Of a stretch of DNA of 64,000 nucleotides, positions 1 through 13,656 are shown piece after piece (positions within the stretch are counted from its first letter, which is position 1; every line of letters begins with the position of its first letter). The notes below the pieces were generated by a model, which searched no databases, was not told the DNA's origin, and saw only the letters and a program-made list of their open reading frames with translations. Made by a program: the position numbers and the translations under genes. This DNA is from Draba incana (taxonomy: Eukaryota > Streptophyta > Magnoliopsida > Brassicales > Brassicaceae): positions 21,695,756-21,759,755 of the forward strand of contig OY755204.1 of the NCBI GenBank assembly GCA_963576765.1, in the 5' to 3' direction.

Positions 1-159
1 TATACATAACCCTATGGGAGGAAAAAATACAAACGAACCCAAGAAAGAAGAAAACTATATATAATATTTTAGATGGACTCATTGATAAATTCAGTTATCA
101 GGTTACTAATGTTGTTTTGTGGTCGGTCCTTTTTCTCCAAAAAATTCAGAAAAAAATAT

Positions 160-237
160 CTAGTGATTGAAGTTAGATTTAATCTAGTAGTTTTTAGTCT
201 AGTGGTTTAAGTTAGATTTAATCTAGTGGTTTTTAGA
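160..237. repeat. Short tandem duplication, unit about 39 bp
   Basis: Two adjacent imperfect copies share the core AAGTTAGATTTAATCTAGT followed by GTTTTTAG. There is no evidence of function. Confidence 0.6.
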
Positions 238-2454
238 ATTTAGAGCTGTTATTGAATTGGTGTTTTTAGGGATACATGCCTGCTCATTAGTCTAATCTAT
301 AATGGTGCATGTACACAATAGATTTTAGAGAATTTTTCCTAGCATATTTCTTCGAATTTAAGATTTTTAATGTTTTTTTTTTCTATTTCGTTCATTAAAA
401 CACATCTAATTAAAAAAGGAAATCTTTAAAACAACATTACTATTTGAATCAAACTTTCAAGTCTGATAAAAGATATTTTCTCTAATACATGGTTGACTAC
501 AATAAACAATTAAAGAGAAGAACGATCTAAGTTGATTTGAAGCTTTGTTTCTTGAAATTATGAACCGTCGATTGCTCGGCACTATTAAACTGCATCAGAT
601 GTCTTTGGTGTCCTTGTCTTGGTTGATCCTCCGTTTGTCACAAACACTTATATGATGCAATATTAATAATACATGTGCGTTGAAAGAAAGTATGAGAAAA
701 TAAAGAGAAAAGTCCCATAAAAATGATACATTAATAATAACATGGGTTCTTGGAAATTACAGATGATACTGAGAGATATAAACAACTCACCACTAATGTT
801 CAATAGTTCTTCCACTGACTTGCTCACGACTGAAAATAAAATAATGCAATGTTAAATTAAGACAAAAGAAACCGAGCTAGGCATATATACGAAACCCTAA
901 TATTATAGCCATGAAGTAAACCAAAGATACTTAAAAAAAACCCGTACCTTGAATGACAAAGACGACAAAACCTGAAATAGTGATAAAAGATTATAGAAAA
1001 AATATTTAGGCTAAAGAAACAAAATAATATAGTAATGAATATGGATACTTTATAACACAATCTACAAAAAAATAATAATAAAAACAACAAAATAAATATT
1101 AAAAATAGTTAATACAACATATCTAGAGAGTAGTGCTGAGTAACCTGTAAAGAAATACAACAAAGAATCTCATCATAAACTATTGAAACCATGATAAAAT
1201 AATAAATCTCAAATAATAGTACAAACAAAAGAATAATAAAAACTTGTTACAAACGTGTGAAAATTTTACAGAAATGGAAACTAAAGAATATTGTAAGCGG
1301 AAAAAAAAGATCTGCAATGACCATATAAAACACGTACATATATACAAAAAATATAGGTTTTAGATTATATGATAGAATTTAGCCGAACAATAAAGGAAAA
1401 TTACCATTAAAGTTTGAGTGTATCCAAAATTAATATTATTTTGTTATTGGTAACGATTTACAAAAGTTGTTAGGGTTTTAAATATGTTGAATTATTGAAC
1501 ACAAAACAGAACCATAAGAAATCAAGTTTTTTATAAAACATACCGTGACCAAATTAGTGAGCTTCTTCAATAGAGTCGTATCGTATTTTGTGTAAAAAAT
1601 AGACGTCCTGCAAGATGAGGAATAGATCAAGAAATATCAAAAATCAAAAATGGATAAGAGAACATAACGAGTAAACATATGTACCATGACGAAACTGCTA
1701 GAAAAAAAAAACAAAAACAAATAAATAGTTAGTAATCTTTTCAACTATTATTGTATTAGAATAGTAGAATACATTAGAAACCCAATACATAACCTGAATA
1801 ATAAAAAAAACAGAAAAGAATCTTAAATAAGAATTAAAATATTTGATAGAATATCGATGAACCTGCAGATCACAAAGAATAAACAACAATAGAGAAACTG
1901 AAACACAAAGAACAATAAGATGCATGAAAAAAGGGAAAATCACACAACAATTAAACTATTAGAAAACACACAAAACTATAAAGCCAAACAAAAAAAAGTC
2001 CATAAAACACATACATGAAGACAAAACTAAGGTGGCGGAGGAGACATGTTCACGTACGACTAAACCTAATATATATAGAAGAAGAGATAACAAAATTGCA
2101 ATTAGGGTTTTGACAAAACCGACAATTAGTTATGGACTAACTAATGATGGGCCTTGAGAAAATATATCTAAACCCAGTTAACATAAATAAAACGAATTAA
2201 GAATATTTTATTTAAAAAATATGGACTCTTCCAAATATAAGCCCACAATCAGGTATAAGCCAAGCTTGTGACGAAATATCAGATCAACGTTTGAGATTTA
2301 ATATGAGGAAAATCAACGGTTTAAAACATCGATGGCAGGGACGTAAATATATTGATTTGGGCGAGGACAATATTATAATTAACCACTTCAAATTGAATGT
2401 GACGCTGACACGTCAACATTTTTACTTCACCTTTAATAAAATACTAAAAAATTA

Positions 2455-2471
2455 CCCGCGTTACACGCGGG
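2455..2471 (+). repeat. Helitron-like 3' terminal hairpin
   Basis: CCCGCG-TTACA-CGCGGG forms a 6-bp GC stem in AT-rich DNA, the usual shape of a plant Helitron 3' subterminal hairpin. The expected CTRR end about 10 bases downstream is degenerate (TTAG near 2480), so this is a probable decayed Helitron end. No 5' end was located. Confidence 0.4.
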
Positions 2472-2551
2472 ATAATATGATTAGCGAGTAAATCAATATA
2501 GTTTGAATTAAAAAAATCAAATACTACTTTTGAAAAATTGTTATACAGAAT

Positions 2552-2978
2552 TGTAGGGGTCGGATTCCACCCCTTGAAGATCACCAGAAGAAAATGGCTA
2601 AGTCTGGGAGAAGAGCAGCTCTACCGAAGGTCTGTGACGAACCGGCGGTACCGAACCAAACCGACCGGCCCGAGTTCAGCATCTCATCCACTCAGCAGGC
2701 CTAATTCGTCTCAGCCCACCTAATTGGGCCGAACTGCTAATGGGCCGCCGACCTAGGAGTGCAGCTCACGCAAACCCTAGCCGACTTAGTATAAATATGA
2801 TGTATCATCCTCTGGAAAGGGGATCACGAATTCTAAGCAGAAACCCTTGTATTCTTTTACGGCAACCCCAACTAATAAAAACCTTCTTCTCAACCTTTGT
2901 TCTTGATTTCTATCTCTTAAGTTTTGCAGATCCACCACGAACCCGACAAATTCTAATTGTAGGAATCCAGCTCCCACA
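2552..2978 (+). repeat. 5' LTR of the Tat-type element
   Basis: It runs from TGTAGGGGTCGG to CTCCCACA and matches 24739-25165 almost exactly. A TATA-like TATAAATATG lies near 2790. Directly downstream TTTGGCGCTAGAAGGAGGGG (from 2981) is the probable primer binding site, beginning with TGGCGC as expected for pairing with a tRNA 3' end. Confidence 0.95.
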
Positions 2979-3044
2979 ATTTGGCGCTAGAAGGAGGGGA
3001 TCAGCAAAGCTTTACACGCATATCTCACGAACGAATCCGAGAAG

Positions 3045-5531
3045 ATGACTGGTAGCAGCGAAACAACCCAGCGAGACAACGCAACCGGCAGCAACGCCGA
3101 TCAGAACCAGCAGACGACGCTCGACGGGTCTGGGACAAGGAGGCGGCTCTCAATGAGCAGACGACTCGCGGTGAACAGACGATTCGCGGCGAGCGGAACA
3201 GGGAGGAGCAGGCGCCTCTCAATGGATCTGGAGCGACGGGCCGTCAGAACAACACAGCGCTGAACCCAGAAACATCTAGCAACCTGAGAGAGATGCTGGC
3301 GGAGCTGCTCAAGAAATCTAAGGACCAGGAGGCGCTCAACAAATCCTTGACAGCTGAAGTGCGAGCCCTAACAGCGGCTACCCGACCTCGCGGGAAGGGG
3401 ATCTTTCGGCAGCCTGCAGCCCGTGGGATCCCAACGGGCCTCGCTTCAACGCCCCCTAGCACGCGGAGAACCGGCAGTACTCCCGGCGAGCCGAATCAGC
3501 GAGCCGGAGCAAGAGGTACATAAGCCGAGAACATTGCACCACAAATCGAAATCGTAGACGACACCGAAGAGGAAAACAACACTGAAGACTCTGGATTAGC
3601 AGGCGTTGGGAGAACCATTCAAAGAGGGAACCAATTCGAGCACGAGCGAGAACTCACCGAGGAGGAAGAGAACCTTCAGTGGGTCGAGCAGGTCGAGGCG
3701 GCTAGCGCGAGAAAGACAGCAGCTAGCCTCCAACAGCAAGAGATGGATGAGCTTAGAGCAACCATGCGCCAGACCACCCAAGATCTAAAAGAGATGCGTT
3801 CTCAGGTTCACCGGGCGATCAGCAAGGCCCCAGAAATTGACCGAGTGCTCGAAGAAGCACGCACAACACCATTCACCGAACGGATCACAAAGGCACGGTT
3901 GTCCGACCCCGAGAAAGTCAGAATACCGGTATACGATGGGAAAACCGACCCAACCGAGCATATCACTGCCTTCTCCATCGCAATGGCCCGCGCCAACTTT
4001 CGGCAGGAGGAAAAAGATATCGGCTACTGCCTCTTGTTCGTGGAACACCTCAAGGGAACGGCTCTTCACTGGTTCTCAAGCTTAGAAAGGAACTCCATAG
4101 ACAATTTCCAACAGCTGCCCGAGGCTTTCCTGAAGCAATACGCCATTCTGATCGAGATGAGGTCTTCCGAGGCTGATCTCTGGACAATGACCCAAGGTGC
4201 AACCGAAACCCTGCAAAGTTTCATCAAACGCTTCAAGCTCGTTCTGACTCAGGTGAAAGGCATAGACGACAAATCGGCGCTCAAAGCTTTGAAAAAAGGT
4301 CTTTGGTACAACTCTGAATTCCGAAGGGAGATGACGGTAAATGAGCCGTCTACAATTCAGGATGCTCTGCATCGGGCAACCGGATTCGCTTAGAGCGAAG
4401 AAGAGGTGAAGACTTTGGCACAAAAATACGGGAAGTCCAAAAACGTTGAACCCCAGCAAGTAGCAACACCAACAGCCAAAAAGCAGCACGACAACTTTGT
4501 GCAACATGAAGGTGGCTTCAGAGGTACACACAATTACCAAGTAGACTCACTGGGCTACGGCTGCGGAGGCGGTCGAGGCCGGGGCCGCGGTGGAGGCCGC
4601 ACTCTCGGCAACACTTGGACAAGAAACACGAATTACGACGAATCGGCATTCTGCGAGCTGCACCAGTTACACGGGCATTCAACTGCTAACTGTCGTGTCC
4701 TCGGCTCGCGGCTTGCCGCAAAATTAGCAGCCGGCGAGCTTGGAGGAAGAATAAGCATTAAGGACTTCGAAATCGAAGAAGCGTCAAACCAAGTAGAGGG
4801 CAACATCGGTAGGGAAACCAATAAACGGGAGAGACAAAACAATAATACAACGCAAGGTCAGAAGAGAAGGGTGCTAAACATGATCATGGGCGGTTCTCAC
4901 TACTGCTCCGACACTGTCTCATCGATCAAAGCCTTTCAACGGCGCGCAGAAGTCGGCGCCAATGTACCCAGACCATCAAAGTTCCCCAACGATGTCATTT
5001 CATTCGAAGAGATTGAAACCAGCGACATTGACAAACCACACGATGATCCACTGGTGATTCGGCTGGTTATCGATGATTGGGATACCGGGCGCGTTCTGAT
5101 CGATACCGGCAGTACCGTCGACATCATTTTTAAAGAGACCTTGGCGCGAATGGAAATTGACTTCTCCCGAGTCAAAGCCCACCCCAAGCCACTCACCGGT
5201 TTCAGTGGCGAGACAACTATGACCCTAGGAACAATCGACCTGCCCGTTTGTGCCGAAGGTGTCACCAAAGTAGTCAGCTTCTCTGTATCCGATAATGGGC
5301 ACGCCTTGGCTCAACTCGATGCGAGCGGTGGCATCCACATATCATTTATGCCTCAAGTTCCCTACCAAAGAAGGGGTAAAAACTGTCAAGGGGAGTCAAA
5401 CGGCGTCCCGAACATGTTTCCTAGCCGCACACAAATTAAGGAGCCAAGCAACTATTCCTATCCCAAAGGAGGAGCAAAAAAAGCAAAAGACAGATAGGGA
5501 GTCTGTCAAAGAGCTCTCCAACCTGTTATAG
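3045..5531 (+). pseudogene. Tat-type gag and protease region, broken
   Basis: Gag starts at the ATG at 3045 after the primer site. The first frame is lost by about 3150 and continues in another frame from before 3293. Stops interrupt it at 3521 (TAA), 4391 (TAG) and 5529 (TAG), each explainable as a Gln codon changed by C-to-T. A retrotransposon gag domain covers about 3890-4390. A zinc-knuckle-like C-x2-H-x4-GH-x4-C lies near 4650-4695, after a Gly/Arg-rich tract. The protease motif DTGS is near 5101-5115. A deletion with frameshift just after 5285 removes the end of the protease; the frame then resumes from 5295 towards RT. In the live family this makes the capsid polyprotein and the protease that matures it. 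Confidence 0.88.
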
Positions 5532-5588
5532 CAACTACAGATCGCTGAGGCCCGCGAAGAAGAAGCGGCAGGCCCGATATGCGAGCCG

Positions 5589-6187
5589 GTGGTACCCGTC
5601 TCCATAGACGATAAAAATCCGGAACGCTGCGTAGAAATCGGTGCAACCCTCAACGAGTCAATCAAGCAGGAGTTAGTCACTTTTCTGAAGAAAAATCTAA
5701 GTACGTTTGCTTGGTCCGCAGAAGACATGCCAGGAATTGATATTGCCATGGCCAGTCACGAGCTGAATGTTGACCCGACCTTCAAACCGGTTAACCAGAA
5801 GTGCCGAAGACTCGGTCCAGATAGAGCGCAAGCAGTTAACGACGAGGTGGAAAGGCTACTGAAAGTTGGATCGATCTCAGAAGTTAAGTACCCGGATTGG
5901 CTCGCCAATCCTGTCGTTGTCAAGAAGAAAAACGGCAAGTGGCGGGTTTGTGTTGATTTCACCGACTTAAACAAAGCATGTCCCAAAGATAGCTTTCCAC
6001 TGCCACACATTGATCGGCTAGTCAAAGCAACCGCAGGAAACAAGTTACTCTCTTTCATGGACGCTTTCTCCGGCTACAATCAAATACTTATGAATCCCGA
6101 CGATCGCGAAAAAACGTCGTTTATTACAGATCGTGGGATTTACTGCTACAAAGTCATGCCATTTGGCTTGAAAAACGCCGGGGCAAC
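5589..6187 (+). pseudogene. Reverse transcriptase, N-terminal part, interrupted
   Basis: This open frame carries the first half of a Ty3/Gypsy RT. Visible motifs are KWRVCVDFTDLNKACPKDSF, the DAFSGYNQI box near 6061-6087 and the VMPFGLKNAGAT segment near 6154-6187. The sequence breaks exactly after GCAAC at 6183-6187, where the nested LTR array begins; the frame resumes at 16722 with the second GCAAC. In the live element RT copies the genomic RNA into cDNA. Here the apparent frame running on to 6437 is just read-through into the inserted LTR. Confidence 0.93.
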
Positions 6188-7524
6188 TGATGTCAGGCGT
6201 TTTTACACATGGCCGGGGCCATCAAAAACCCCCTCGTACGCTGTAGCACAATGGGTTATCGTATCCACAGGGAGGTTTGATTTATGCACTAGGATTGCAA
6301 TGATCCTTCTTAAGCTAGAGCAATGCTTTTTACATGTAAATAAAAGATGGAACTATGTAACATGTGATGAGGATGGTTTAATTTACAAGTTCTCAAAGAG
6401 ACGAGAGTTAGGCCATGGAAATTCTTATAGGCAATGAATCGAAGATTATCACAACTGTAGAGGTTCTATCACGCACCGTTCTAGAACTCAAACACGAAAG
6501 TATAGCCAGCTAACTGTCGTTACGAAGGCTATCTATCTTTAAATACTCAAATCCCAAATTTCTTTACGAATTCATCGAATCTAAAGAAGCAATTAGCACG
6601 AGTTCGATCGGTTCACAAAATCCCTAAGCCAAAATTCCTTTGCGAATAAGTAATTTTGCCCATTTAGACTAGTTCAGGTTATTAATCCCACTGTCGTGGC
6701 TAACCAACAATCCTAAGATCAAGATTCTAGGTGATCAAGCCAGATTCAAGCATTGATAACAGTCTAAATGCAGAACTAACGGATAACCTCAACAGATCTT
6801 CGATTTTATTGATTTCTCATCAAAACCCATGAAACCTCCAAATCCTAACAAGTAATTTACTCAGAAATAGATGATGAAATCATAATAACTGAATAGAATT
6901 GCATAAAAGAGTTAGAGTAGAAGATACAAAGAGTTCGTAGGTGAAGAACACATGGATCTCCCTCCAAGATCTTCAAAATCTCTCTCTCTCCCTCTCTCTC
7001 TCCGAAATAGATCTAGTTTTAAGATAATATCTAGATATTTTACAAAGAAAACAAGTTTAAACTATTTATAGAAGTGCCAAAATTAGGTCTGCAGGTCCGC
7101 CGTCGATCGACATTAAAGTCCTGTCGATCGACGCGAAGGCGTCTGTGGAAATATCTGAAAAACGCGTTGTTTTGGCTTCTTCAGGCTTTCTGTCGATCGA
7201 CACAAATCCCTGTCGATCGACGGGAAACTCTCTGGAAAAACCCCTCCGGTAAAACGGCCATATCTCCAGAACCACCGATCGGAATGACCTCAAACCACTT
7301 CCATTGGAAAGCTACCTCAAATACCTACAACTTCAATGAAGACCTCTGAAGCTAAATTCAAATGGAAACCGTTCTTCTAAGTCGATCTTTGAAGCACTTT
7401 GGATGGTTTCGGCACAAACGACTATTTTCCTGCAAAACACTACAAAAGACACACAAATACAAAATATACTATACAAAACCGACTTATATCATGGTTAAAA
7501 ACGGGTAAAAACCATGATATATCA
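6188..7524 (-). repeat. Array LTR 1
   Basis: 1337 bp. It carries private variants in its left half (for example CGTTTTT near 6198, TTTACG near 6564, GATAACAG near 6756, TTCGTAGG near 6942), while its right half equals LTRs 2 and 3. Four TCGATCGAC motifs lie at 7105-7230. Confidence 0.93.
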
Positions 7525-9253
7525 CATCCAGACTTAGCATTTGCTTGGCCTCAAGCAAAACATACACCAAGAATGTGAAAGAGGTTTGAAAACATAGAAC
7601 ATACCTTCTTTCGATGCAGCGAATTGACCTTTCCAAAACCAACCAGAATCAGACCACCATGTACTTCTCCGCAGACACACGCAACCTTCCAAATCCATCC
7701 ACCACTTCGCATCATAATCCGTTAGTCTTCATCGCTTGGTCTCAATGTTCTCAAAGCCATGAACCTTCTAGACTCATTCCCATACTATACTGTGACAAAA
7801 CAACCTATACAACACTTGGTACTCTTTCTCTCCCCCAGACTTATTTTGTTCTATATTTATATATATACACATTTTTTTTTTTTTTTTTTTTTTTGCGATT
7901 GTTAAACTCGAAGCAGTGCATATTTCACTAATGTTGTTCCTTGTGAGGAGACAGGTTCGTGACTCACTACGATTGTTCCTTGTGAGGAGACAGGCTCGTG
8001 AGATTGCTCGTCCTCAACATCCTTTTTAAGGGACTCAGACTGCTGCTTATGAGTTGGGTGATCATCTCGAGTACAAATTCATTGGATTTATTCCTTATCT
8101 TGTACTCGTGAACTATCATTTCACCCCAATCCTAGTAATATTTTATATATATGTATATATATATTTTTCTTTTTATATGGGAAGAGGAGTACCATTACTA
8201 TCAACAGACGGTTGAATTTATCAGGTATGAATAAGGAGTCAAGCTCAATGGATATCGATCCCAAAGAGAGTCGTGCAATAGCTCTGACTTGGCGAATTAT
8301 ACTGGAAGTAGCGGACTTCTCTAGTCAATTGGTCTATCCTAGGATTTTTCATTAGTCTTAACTCTGAAGTTGATCCTGGAAGAATGGTCACATGATGAAA
8401 AAGACCAAAAGAAGGGATGTTCTACTAATTTTGACTCAATAAAACAAAAAAAAATTTTTAACCAAAAATTTGAGTCAAAAATCAAAACAAAAAGAAACCC
8501 GTTAGTAAATTCCTCCCCCAGACTTAACCAACACTGTCCCCAGTGTTATCAAGCCCGAGATTGGTAAACGAAATCAAATGAAATGCGAACTTGATCAAAG
8601 AAATACAGAATTTACCATTTTTGGGGGTCCTGTCAACCGACAGGGATGGTAGTGTCGATCGACGTACCATGTTCTGCCTTAGACCATTGTGTTGTTGAAA
8701 TCTTTAAAACGCCCATGTCGATCGACAGAGTATTTTAAAGATTTAGATGGTTTCTCTAGAGGTCCTCGTGTCGATCGACAGAGAATCATGTCGATCGACA
8801 GTGCTGGCTCTGTCCAAACTTCGTATTTGTCGACTTCTCGCAAAGTGTCTGGTTCGAAGCCCGAAGTTGTCCAAACCTGCATCTACTGACACTTAACAAA
8901 CGATCAACGGGAACAACTCATTGCATTCCTTAAATAAAATTGAAGTTCGCTTAGTATTCGAAATTTCAACTAAAAAAAAAATCAAAACAAAAGTACGAAA
9001 TTGAAAAGTAAATGGGTTGACTCCCATTAAGCGCTCATTTTAAGTCATTAGCTTGACTATGGATATGTTTGGGGAGGTCCCCAATGGCGCATTTAACGTC
9101 ACTAGCTTGACGTTTGCTTCATACTTGTCACTTCCTTCTAGAACAAAAGTGAAAAGATTAGCAACAAAAGGGAATAAAAATAAAACTCTAGCCTTAAGAA
9201 GAACCAAAATCCTAATGATCAATACAAAAACCTCCCCGGCAACGGCGCCATTT
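7525..9253 (-). repeat. Array internal region 1 (non-coding)
   Basis: 1729 bp without a long open frame. The minus-strand tRNA-Asp primer site lies at its right end (about 9232-9250). It also holds a poly-T run near 7870-7894 and TCGATCGAC motifs at about 8651, 8718, 8770 and 8790. CTCCCCCAGACTTAA near 8512 corresponds, reversed, to the GTCTGGGGGAGG stretch of the element at 49066. Confidence 0.9.
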
Positions 9254-10590
9254 TGATGTCAGGCTTTTTTACACATGGCCGGGGCCATCAATAACCCCCT
9301 CGTACGCTGTAGCACAAAGGGTTATCGTATCCACAGGGAGGTTTGATTTATGCACTAGGATTGCAATGATCCTTCTTAAGCTAGAGCAATGCTTTTTACA
9401 TGTAAATAAAAGATGGAACTATGTAACATGTGATGAGGATGGTTTAATTTACAAGTTCTCAAAGAGACGAGAGTTAGGCCATGGAAATTCTTATAGGCAA
9501 TGAATCGAAGATTATCACAACTGTAGAGGTTCTATCACGCACCGTTCTAGAACTCAAACACGAAAGTATAGCCAGCTAACTGTCGTTACGAAGGCTATCT
9601 ATCTTTAAATACTCAAATCCCAAATTTCTTTGCGAATTCATCGAATCTAAAGAAGCAATTAGCACGAGTTCGATCGGTTCACAAAATCCCTAAGCCAAAA
9701 TTCCTTTGCGAATAAGTAATTTTGCCCATTTAGACTAGTTCAGGTTATTAATCCCACTGTCGTGGCTAACCAACAATCCTAAGATCAAGATTCTAGGTGA
9801 TCAAGCCAGATTCAAGCATTGAGAACAGTCTAAATGAAGAACTAACGGATAACCTCAACAGATCTTCGATTTTATTGATTTCTCATCAAAACCCATGAAA
9901 CCTCCAAATCCTAACAAGTAATTTACTCAGAAATAGATGATGAAATCATAATAACTGAATAGAATTGCATAAAAGAGTTAGAGTAGAAGATACAAAGAGT
10001 TTGTAGGTGAAGAACACATGGATCTCCCTCCAAGATCTTCAAAATCTCTCTCTCTCCCTCTCTCTCTCCGAAATAGATCTAGTTTTAAGATAATATCTAG
10101 ATATTTTACAAAGAAAACAAGTTTAAACTATTTATAGAAGTGCCAAAATTAGGTCTGCAGGTCCGCCGTCGATCGACATTAAAGTCCTGTCGATCGACGC
10201 GAAGGCGTCTGTGGAAATATCTGAAAAACGCGTTGTTTTGGCTTCTTCAGGCTTTCTGTCGATCGACACAAATCCCTGTCGATCGACGGGAAACTCTCTG
10301 GAAAAACCCCTCCGGTAAAACGGCCATATCTCCAGAACCACCGATCGGAATGACCTCAAACCACTTCCATTGGAAAGCTACCTCAAATACCTACAACTTC
10401 AATGAAGACCTCTGAAGCTAAATTCAAATGGAAACCGTTCTTCTAAGTCGATCTTTGAAGCACTTTGGATGGTTTCGGCACAAACGACTATTTTCCTGCA
10501 AAACACTACAAAAGACACACAAATACAAAATATACTATACAAAACCGACTTATATCATGGTTAAAAACGGGTAAAAACCATGATATATCA
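9254..10590 (-). repeat. Array LTR 2
   Basis: 1337 bp. The left half matches LTRs 3 and 4 and the right half matches LTRs 1 and 3, so it is a hybrid of the two outer LTR types. Confidence 0.93.
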
Positions 10591-12319
10591 CATCCAGACT
10601 TAGCATTTGCTTGGCCTCAAGCAAAACATACACCAAGAATGTGAAAGAGGTTTGAAAACATAGAACATACCTTCTTTCGATGCAGCGAATTGACCTTTCC
10701 AAAACCAACCAGAATCAGACCACCATGTACTTCTCCGCAGACACACGCAACCTTCCAAATCCATCCACCACTTCGCATCATAATCCGTTAGTCTTCATCG
10801 CTTGGTCTCAATGTTCTCAAAGCCATGAACCTTCTAGACTCATTCCCATACTATACTGTGACAAAACAACCTATACAACACTTGGTACTCTTTCTCTCCC
10901 CCAGACTTATTTTGTTCTATATTTATATATATACACATTTTTTTTTTTTTTTTTTTTTTTGCGATTGTTAAACTCGAAGCAGTGCATATTTCACTAATGT
11001 TGTTCCTTGTGAGGAGACAGGTTCGTGACTCACTACGATTGTTCCTTGTGAGGAGACAGGCTCGTGAGATTGCTCGTCCTCAACATCCTTTTTAAGGGAC
11101 TCAGACTGCTGCTTATGAGTTGGGTGATCATCTCGAGTACAAATTCATTGGATTTATTCCTTATCTTGTACTCGAGAACTATCATTTCACCCCAATCCTA
11201 GTAATATTTTATATATATGTATATATATATTTTTCTTTTTATATGGGAAGAGGAGTACCATTACTATCAACAGACGGTTGAATTTATCAGGTATGAATAA
11301 GGAGTCAAGCTCAATGGATATCGATCCCAAAGAGAGTCGTGCAATAGCTCTGACTTGGCGAATTATACTGGAAGTAGCGGACTTCTCTAGTCAATTGGTC
11401 TATCCTAGGATTTTTCATTAGTCTTAACTCTGAAGTTGATCCTGGAAGAATGGTCACATGATGAAAAAGACCAAAAGAAGGGATGTTCTACTAATTTTGA
11501 CTCAATAAAACAAAAAAAAATTTTTAACCAAAAATTTGAGTCAAAAATCAAAACAAAAAGAAACCCGTTAGTAAATTCCTCCCCCAGACTTAACCAACAC
11601 TGTCCCCAGTGTTATCAAGCCCGAGATTGGTAAACGAAATCAAATGAAATGCGAACTTGATCAAAGAAATACAGAATTTACCATTTTTGGGGGTCCTGTC
11701 AACCGACAGGGATGGTAGTGTCGATCGACGTACCATGTTCTGCCTTAGACCATTGTGTTGTTGAAATCTTTAAAACGCCCATGTCGATCGACAGAGTATT
11801 TTAAAGATTTAGATGGTTTCTCTAGAGGTCCTCGTGTCGATCGACAGAGAATCATGTCGATCGACAGTGCTGGCTCTGTCCAAACTTCGTATTTGTCGAC
11901 TTCTCGCAAAGTGTCTGGTTCGAAGCCCGAAGTTGTCCAAACCTGCATCTACTGACACTTAACAAACGATCAACGGGAACAACTCATTGCATTCCTTAAA
12001 TAAAATTGAAGTTCGCTTAGTATTCGAAATTTCAACTAAAAAAAAAATCAAAACAAAAGTACGAAATTGAAAAGTAAATGGGTTGACTCCCATTAAGCGC
12101 TCATTTTAAGTCATTAGCTTGACTATGGATATGTTTGGGGAGGTCCCCAATGGCGCATTTAACGTCACTAGCTTGACGTTTGCTTCATACTTGTCACTTC
12201 CTTCTAGAACAAAAGTGAAAAGATTAGCAACAAAAGGGAATAAAAATAAAACTCTAGCCTTAAGAAGAACCAAAATCCTAATGATCAATACAAAAACCTC
12301 CCCGGCAACGGCGCCATTT
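10591..12319 (-). repeat. Array internal region 2 (non-coding)
   Basis: 1729 bp, nearly identical to internal region 1. One visible difference is CTCGAGAAC at about 11171, against CTCGTGAAC in copy 1. The short open frames repeated in every copy are by-products of repetition, not genes. Confidence 0.9.
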
Positions 12320-13656
12320 TGATGTCAGGCTTTTTTACACATGGCCGGGGCCATCAATAACCCCCTCGTACGCTGTAGCACAAAGGGTTATCGTATCCAC
12401 AGGGAGGTTTGATTTATGCACTAGGATTGCAATGATCCTTCTTAAGCTAGAGCAATGCTTTTTACATGTAAATAAAAGATGGAACTATGTAACATGTGAT
12501 GAGGATGGTTTAATTTACAAGTTCTCAAAGAGACGAGAGTTAGGCCATGGAAATTCTTATAGGCAATGAATCGAAGATTATCACAACTGTAGAGGTTCTA
12601 TCACGCACCGTTCTAGAACTCAAACACGAAAGTATAGCCAGCTAACTGTCGTTACGAAGGCTATCTATCTTTAAATACTCAAATCCCAAATTTCTTTGCG
12701 AATTCATCGAATCTAAAGAAGCAATTAGCACGAGTTCGATCGGTTCACAAAATCCCTAAGCCAAAATTCCTTTGCGAATAAGTAATTTTGCCCATTTAGA
12801 CTAGTTCAGGTTATTAATCCCACTGTCGTGGCTAACCAACAATCCTAAGATCAAGATTCTAGGTGATCAAGCCAGATTCAAGCATTGAGAACAGTCTAAA
12901 TGAAGAACTAACGGATAACCTCAACAGATCTTCGATTTTATTGATTTCTCATCAAAACCCATGAAACCTCCAAATCCTAACAAGTAATTTACTCAGAAAT
13001 AGATGATGAAATCATAATAACTGAATAGAATTGCATAAAAGAGTTAGAGTAGAAGATACAAAGAGTTTGTAGGTGAAGAACACATGGATCTCCCTCCAAG
13101 ATCTTCAAAATCTCTCTCTCTCCCTCTCTCTCTCCGAAATAGATCTAGTTTTAAGATAATATCTAGATATTTTACAAAGAAAACAAGTTTAAACTATTTA
13201 TAGAAGTGCCAAAATTAGGTCTGCAGGTCCGCCGTCGATCGACATTAAAGTCCTGTCGATCGACGCGAAGGCGTCTGTGGAAATATCTGAAAAACGCGTT
13301 GTTTTGGCTTCTTCAGGCTTTCTGTCGATCGACACAAATCCCTGTCGATCGACGGGAAACTCTCTGGAAAAACCCCTCCGGTAAAACGGCCATATCTCCA
13401 GAACCACCGATCGGAATGACCTCAAACCACTTCCATTGGAAAGCTACCTCAAATACCTACAACTTCAATGAAGACCTCTGAAGCTAAATTCAAATGGAAA
13501 CCGTTCTTCTAAGTCGATCTTTGAAGCACTTTGGATGGTTTCGGCACAAACGACTATTTTCCTGCAAAACACTACAAAAGACACACAAATACAAAATATA
13601 CTATACAAAACCGACTTATATCATGGTTAAAAACGGGTAAAAACCATGATATATCA
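12320..13656 (-). repeat. Array LTR 3
   Basis: 1337 bp with the same hybrid variant pattern as LTR 2. Confidence 0.93.

Larger units (their letters stand above)
1..2551. other. AT-rich intergenic stretch, no clear gene
   Basis: This stretch has no convincing coding sequence. The longest open frames (minus strand at 857-1090 and 1698-1943) are low-complexity, rich in Phe, Leu and Ile, and look like translated AT-rich DNA. On the minus strand there are several polypyrimidine-CAG acceptor-like and GT donor-like sites around short segments (for example near 800-840, 935-965, 1600-1615 and 1855-1865). This could be a degraded multi-exon transcript, but no protein family is recognisable. A short tandem duplication lies near 160-237 and a Helitron-like hairpin near 2455. 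Confidence 0.6.

Noticed and set aside
600..2110. A multi-exon gene on the minus strand
   Set aside because: Several splice-like sites exist, but the exons would be tiny and translate to nothing recognisable. Kept only as a remark.
3785..5749. Minus-strand open frames overlapping gag, PR and RT
   Set aside because: They mirror the GC-rich coding sequence on the other strand and show no protein features or splice structure.
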